64,000 nt of DNA. Origin: Inediibacterium massiliense (GTDB lineage Bacteria; Bacillota; Clostridia; Peptostreptococcales; Thermotaleaceae). A model generated the notes under the pieces. That model did no database searches and was not told where the DNA came from. It saw nothing but the letters and a program-made list of their open reading frames with translations. The stretch is from NCBI RefSeq assembly GCF_001282725.1, contig NZ_LN876584.1, positions 63,122-127,121 on the forward strand. Direction: 5' to 3'. The translations under genes and the position numbers were made by a program. Each line of letters opens with the position of its first letter. Within the stretch, counting starts at the first letter, position 1. This document shows, one piece after another, positions 63,410-64,000 of the stretch.

Positions 63410-64000
63410 ATGAAAAGCAAAGGAAGTATCAAGCGGTATTTATTAATGTTTTTAGTAGGTTTTTTGTTGTTATCCTCTGCAGTCAATACTATATGTACTG
63501 CCATTGTAATCAATACCAAAATAAAAAATGTATTAATTACAAAAGCTAAAGAACAAGTATACGAAATAGGAAAACAAGCAGAACAAATACTAGCAAATGA
63601 AGAAGATCCAATCCCTATCCTTCAAAAATTTGTGGAAGAAAAAGAAAAACAAGAAAATGTCACTTATGCTATCGTTATTAATACTAATGTAAAAGCCATT
63701 GCTCATAGCGATCCACAAAAAATAGGAAAAACTTATAAAGATACATATACCATAGAAGGAGCCACCGAGGGCAAGTCTCAATTTACAAGATGGTATGCAG
63801 AAGTACAAAAAATTTGGACATATGATATTATGCAACCTATCTATAAAGATGGGCAACTATATGGTGTAATGGATATAGGAGTCCCTGAAAGTGGAATAAA
63901 GGACATTGTAAAAAGTGTTATTATGTACCAAGTGTTCATTTCACTTATAAGTTTTGTAGTAATTGGAATTCTAATGTGGATGATCATTCGTAAAATAACA
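63410..64000 (+). CDS. MCP-like sensor protein (cut by window end)
   Basis: The first 197 codons of a membrane receptor. Span at ~12-36 (LLMFLVGFLLLSSAVNTICTA), an extracytoplasmic single-Cache-like domain (~40-165, with YAIVINTNVKAIAHSDPQKIGKTY, QPIYKDGQLYGVMDIGV) and a second span at ~172-195. The rest, probably HAMP plus a chemotaxis signalling or kinase domain, lies beyond the window. AAGGAGG precedes the ATG at 63410. It cannot be decided here whether it is a chemoreceptor or a sensor kinase, but the Cache-span layout favours an MCP. Confidence 0.75.
   Translation, partial: MKSKGSIKRYLLMFLVGFLLLSSAVNTICTAIVINTKIKNVLITKAKEQVYEIGKQAEQILANEEDPIPILQKFVEEKEKQENVTYAIVINTNVKAIAHSDPQKIGKTYKDTYTIEGATEGKSQFTRWYAEVQKIWTYDIMQPIYKDGQLYGVMDIGVPESGIKDIVKSVIMYQVFISLISFVVIGILMWMIIRKIT

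Noticed and set aside
1-64000. tRNA or rRNA genes, prophage, conjugative element or polyketide/NRPS cluster
   Set aside because: I found no cloverleaf, rRNA, phage structural, conjugation or biosynthetic megagene signals; TraX alone is not evidence of a conjugative element.

Overview
The window reads as chromosome of a low-GC, anaerobic, Gram-positive Clostridia-type bacterium. Nearly every real gene has a strong AAAGGAGG-type ribosome site, TTG and GTG starts are frequent, Rho-independent terminators are abundant, and there is a T-box leader. The glycyl-radical 4-hydroxyphenylacetate decarboxylase operon is typical of p-cresol-forming clostridia. I cannot name the species. Most genes lie on the minus strand.

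Layout. 0-9.4 kb: amino-acid metabolism, with an AGCS symporter, an ornithine/alanine racemase-like enzyme, alkylation repair (ogt, 3-methyladenine glycosylase), PhzF and LysE proteins, a LUD-domain protein and two MocR regulators. Each MocR gene lies directly upstream of a promoter carrying GGTTGG-type direct repeats. 9.4-14.8 kb: repeat-rich gap, a 53-aa membrane peptide, an RsiV-like exported protein, an FAD dehydrogenase and a SulP transporter. 14.8-16.5 kb: IS110 copy 1. 16.6-20.1 kb: FlxA-like protein and a BtuFCD/FecBCD-like importer. 20.2-25.5 kb: hpdB-hpdC-MFS-hpdA. 25.6-27.7 kb: T-box-controlled NSS transporter with a 32-aa MetS-type subunit. 27.9-35.5 kb: ABC-F ATPase, APC permease, a protease with an unusual N-terminal domain, a RAYT transposase, a MerR regulator and an arginase. 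35.7-38.9 kb: a sigma/anti-sigma pair split by IS110 copy 2. 39.3-46.5 kb: CheY-CheA-CheW-MCP cluster plus a second MCP. 46.9-52.7 kb: two-component system, ABC-2 exporter and TraX. 52.9-58.9 kb: two further ABC exporters with an ECF-type sigma factor; one permease carries an in-frame TGA. 59.1-64 kb: LemA, a less AT-rich MarR-MATE-methyltransferase cassette, a LemA remnant, and an MCP-like protein cut by the window end.

The most striking result concerns the two IS110-family copies (1,706 bp each). Comparing their junctions gives the exact ends, a CT core dinucleotide and the target TCTCTC-CT-TT. Read on the other strand this is AAAGGAGAGA, a Shine-Dalgarno sequence. The 5' non-coding region contains a legible bridge-RNA candidate: a target-binding loop carrying UCUCUCCU and AAAG, and a donor-binding loop carrying ACAAGU and AUACG, which match the element's own ends. 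Joining the ends in a circle would create TTGACT-N17-TATAAT. Both copies landed in ribosome-binding sites, and both left a GGAGAGA in front of the downstream ATG.

Three families of small repeats also run through the window: a MITE-like element of about 170-200 bp placed between stop codons and terminators, GGGACGGTTAY REP-like sequences associated with the RAYT gene, and a structured element whose main stem shows compensatory changes between two copies.
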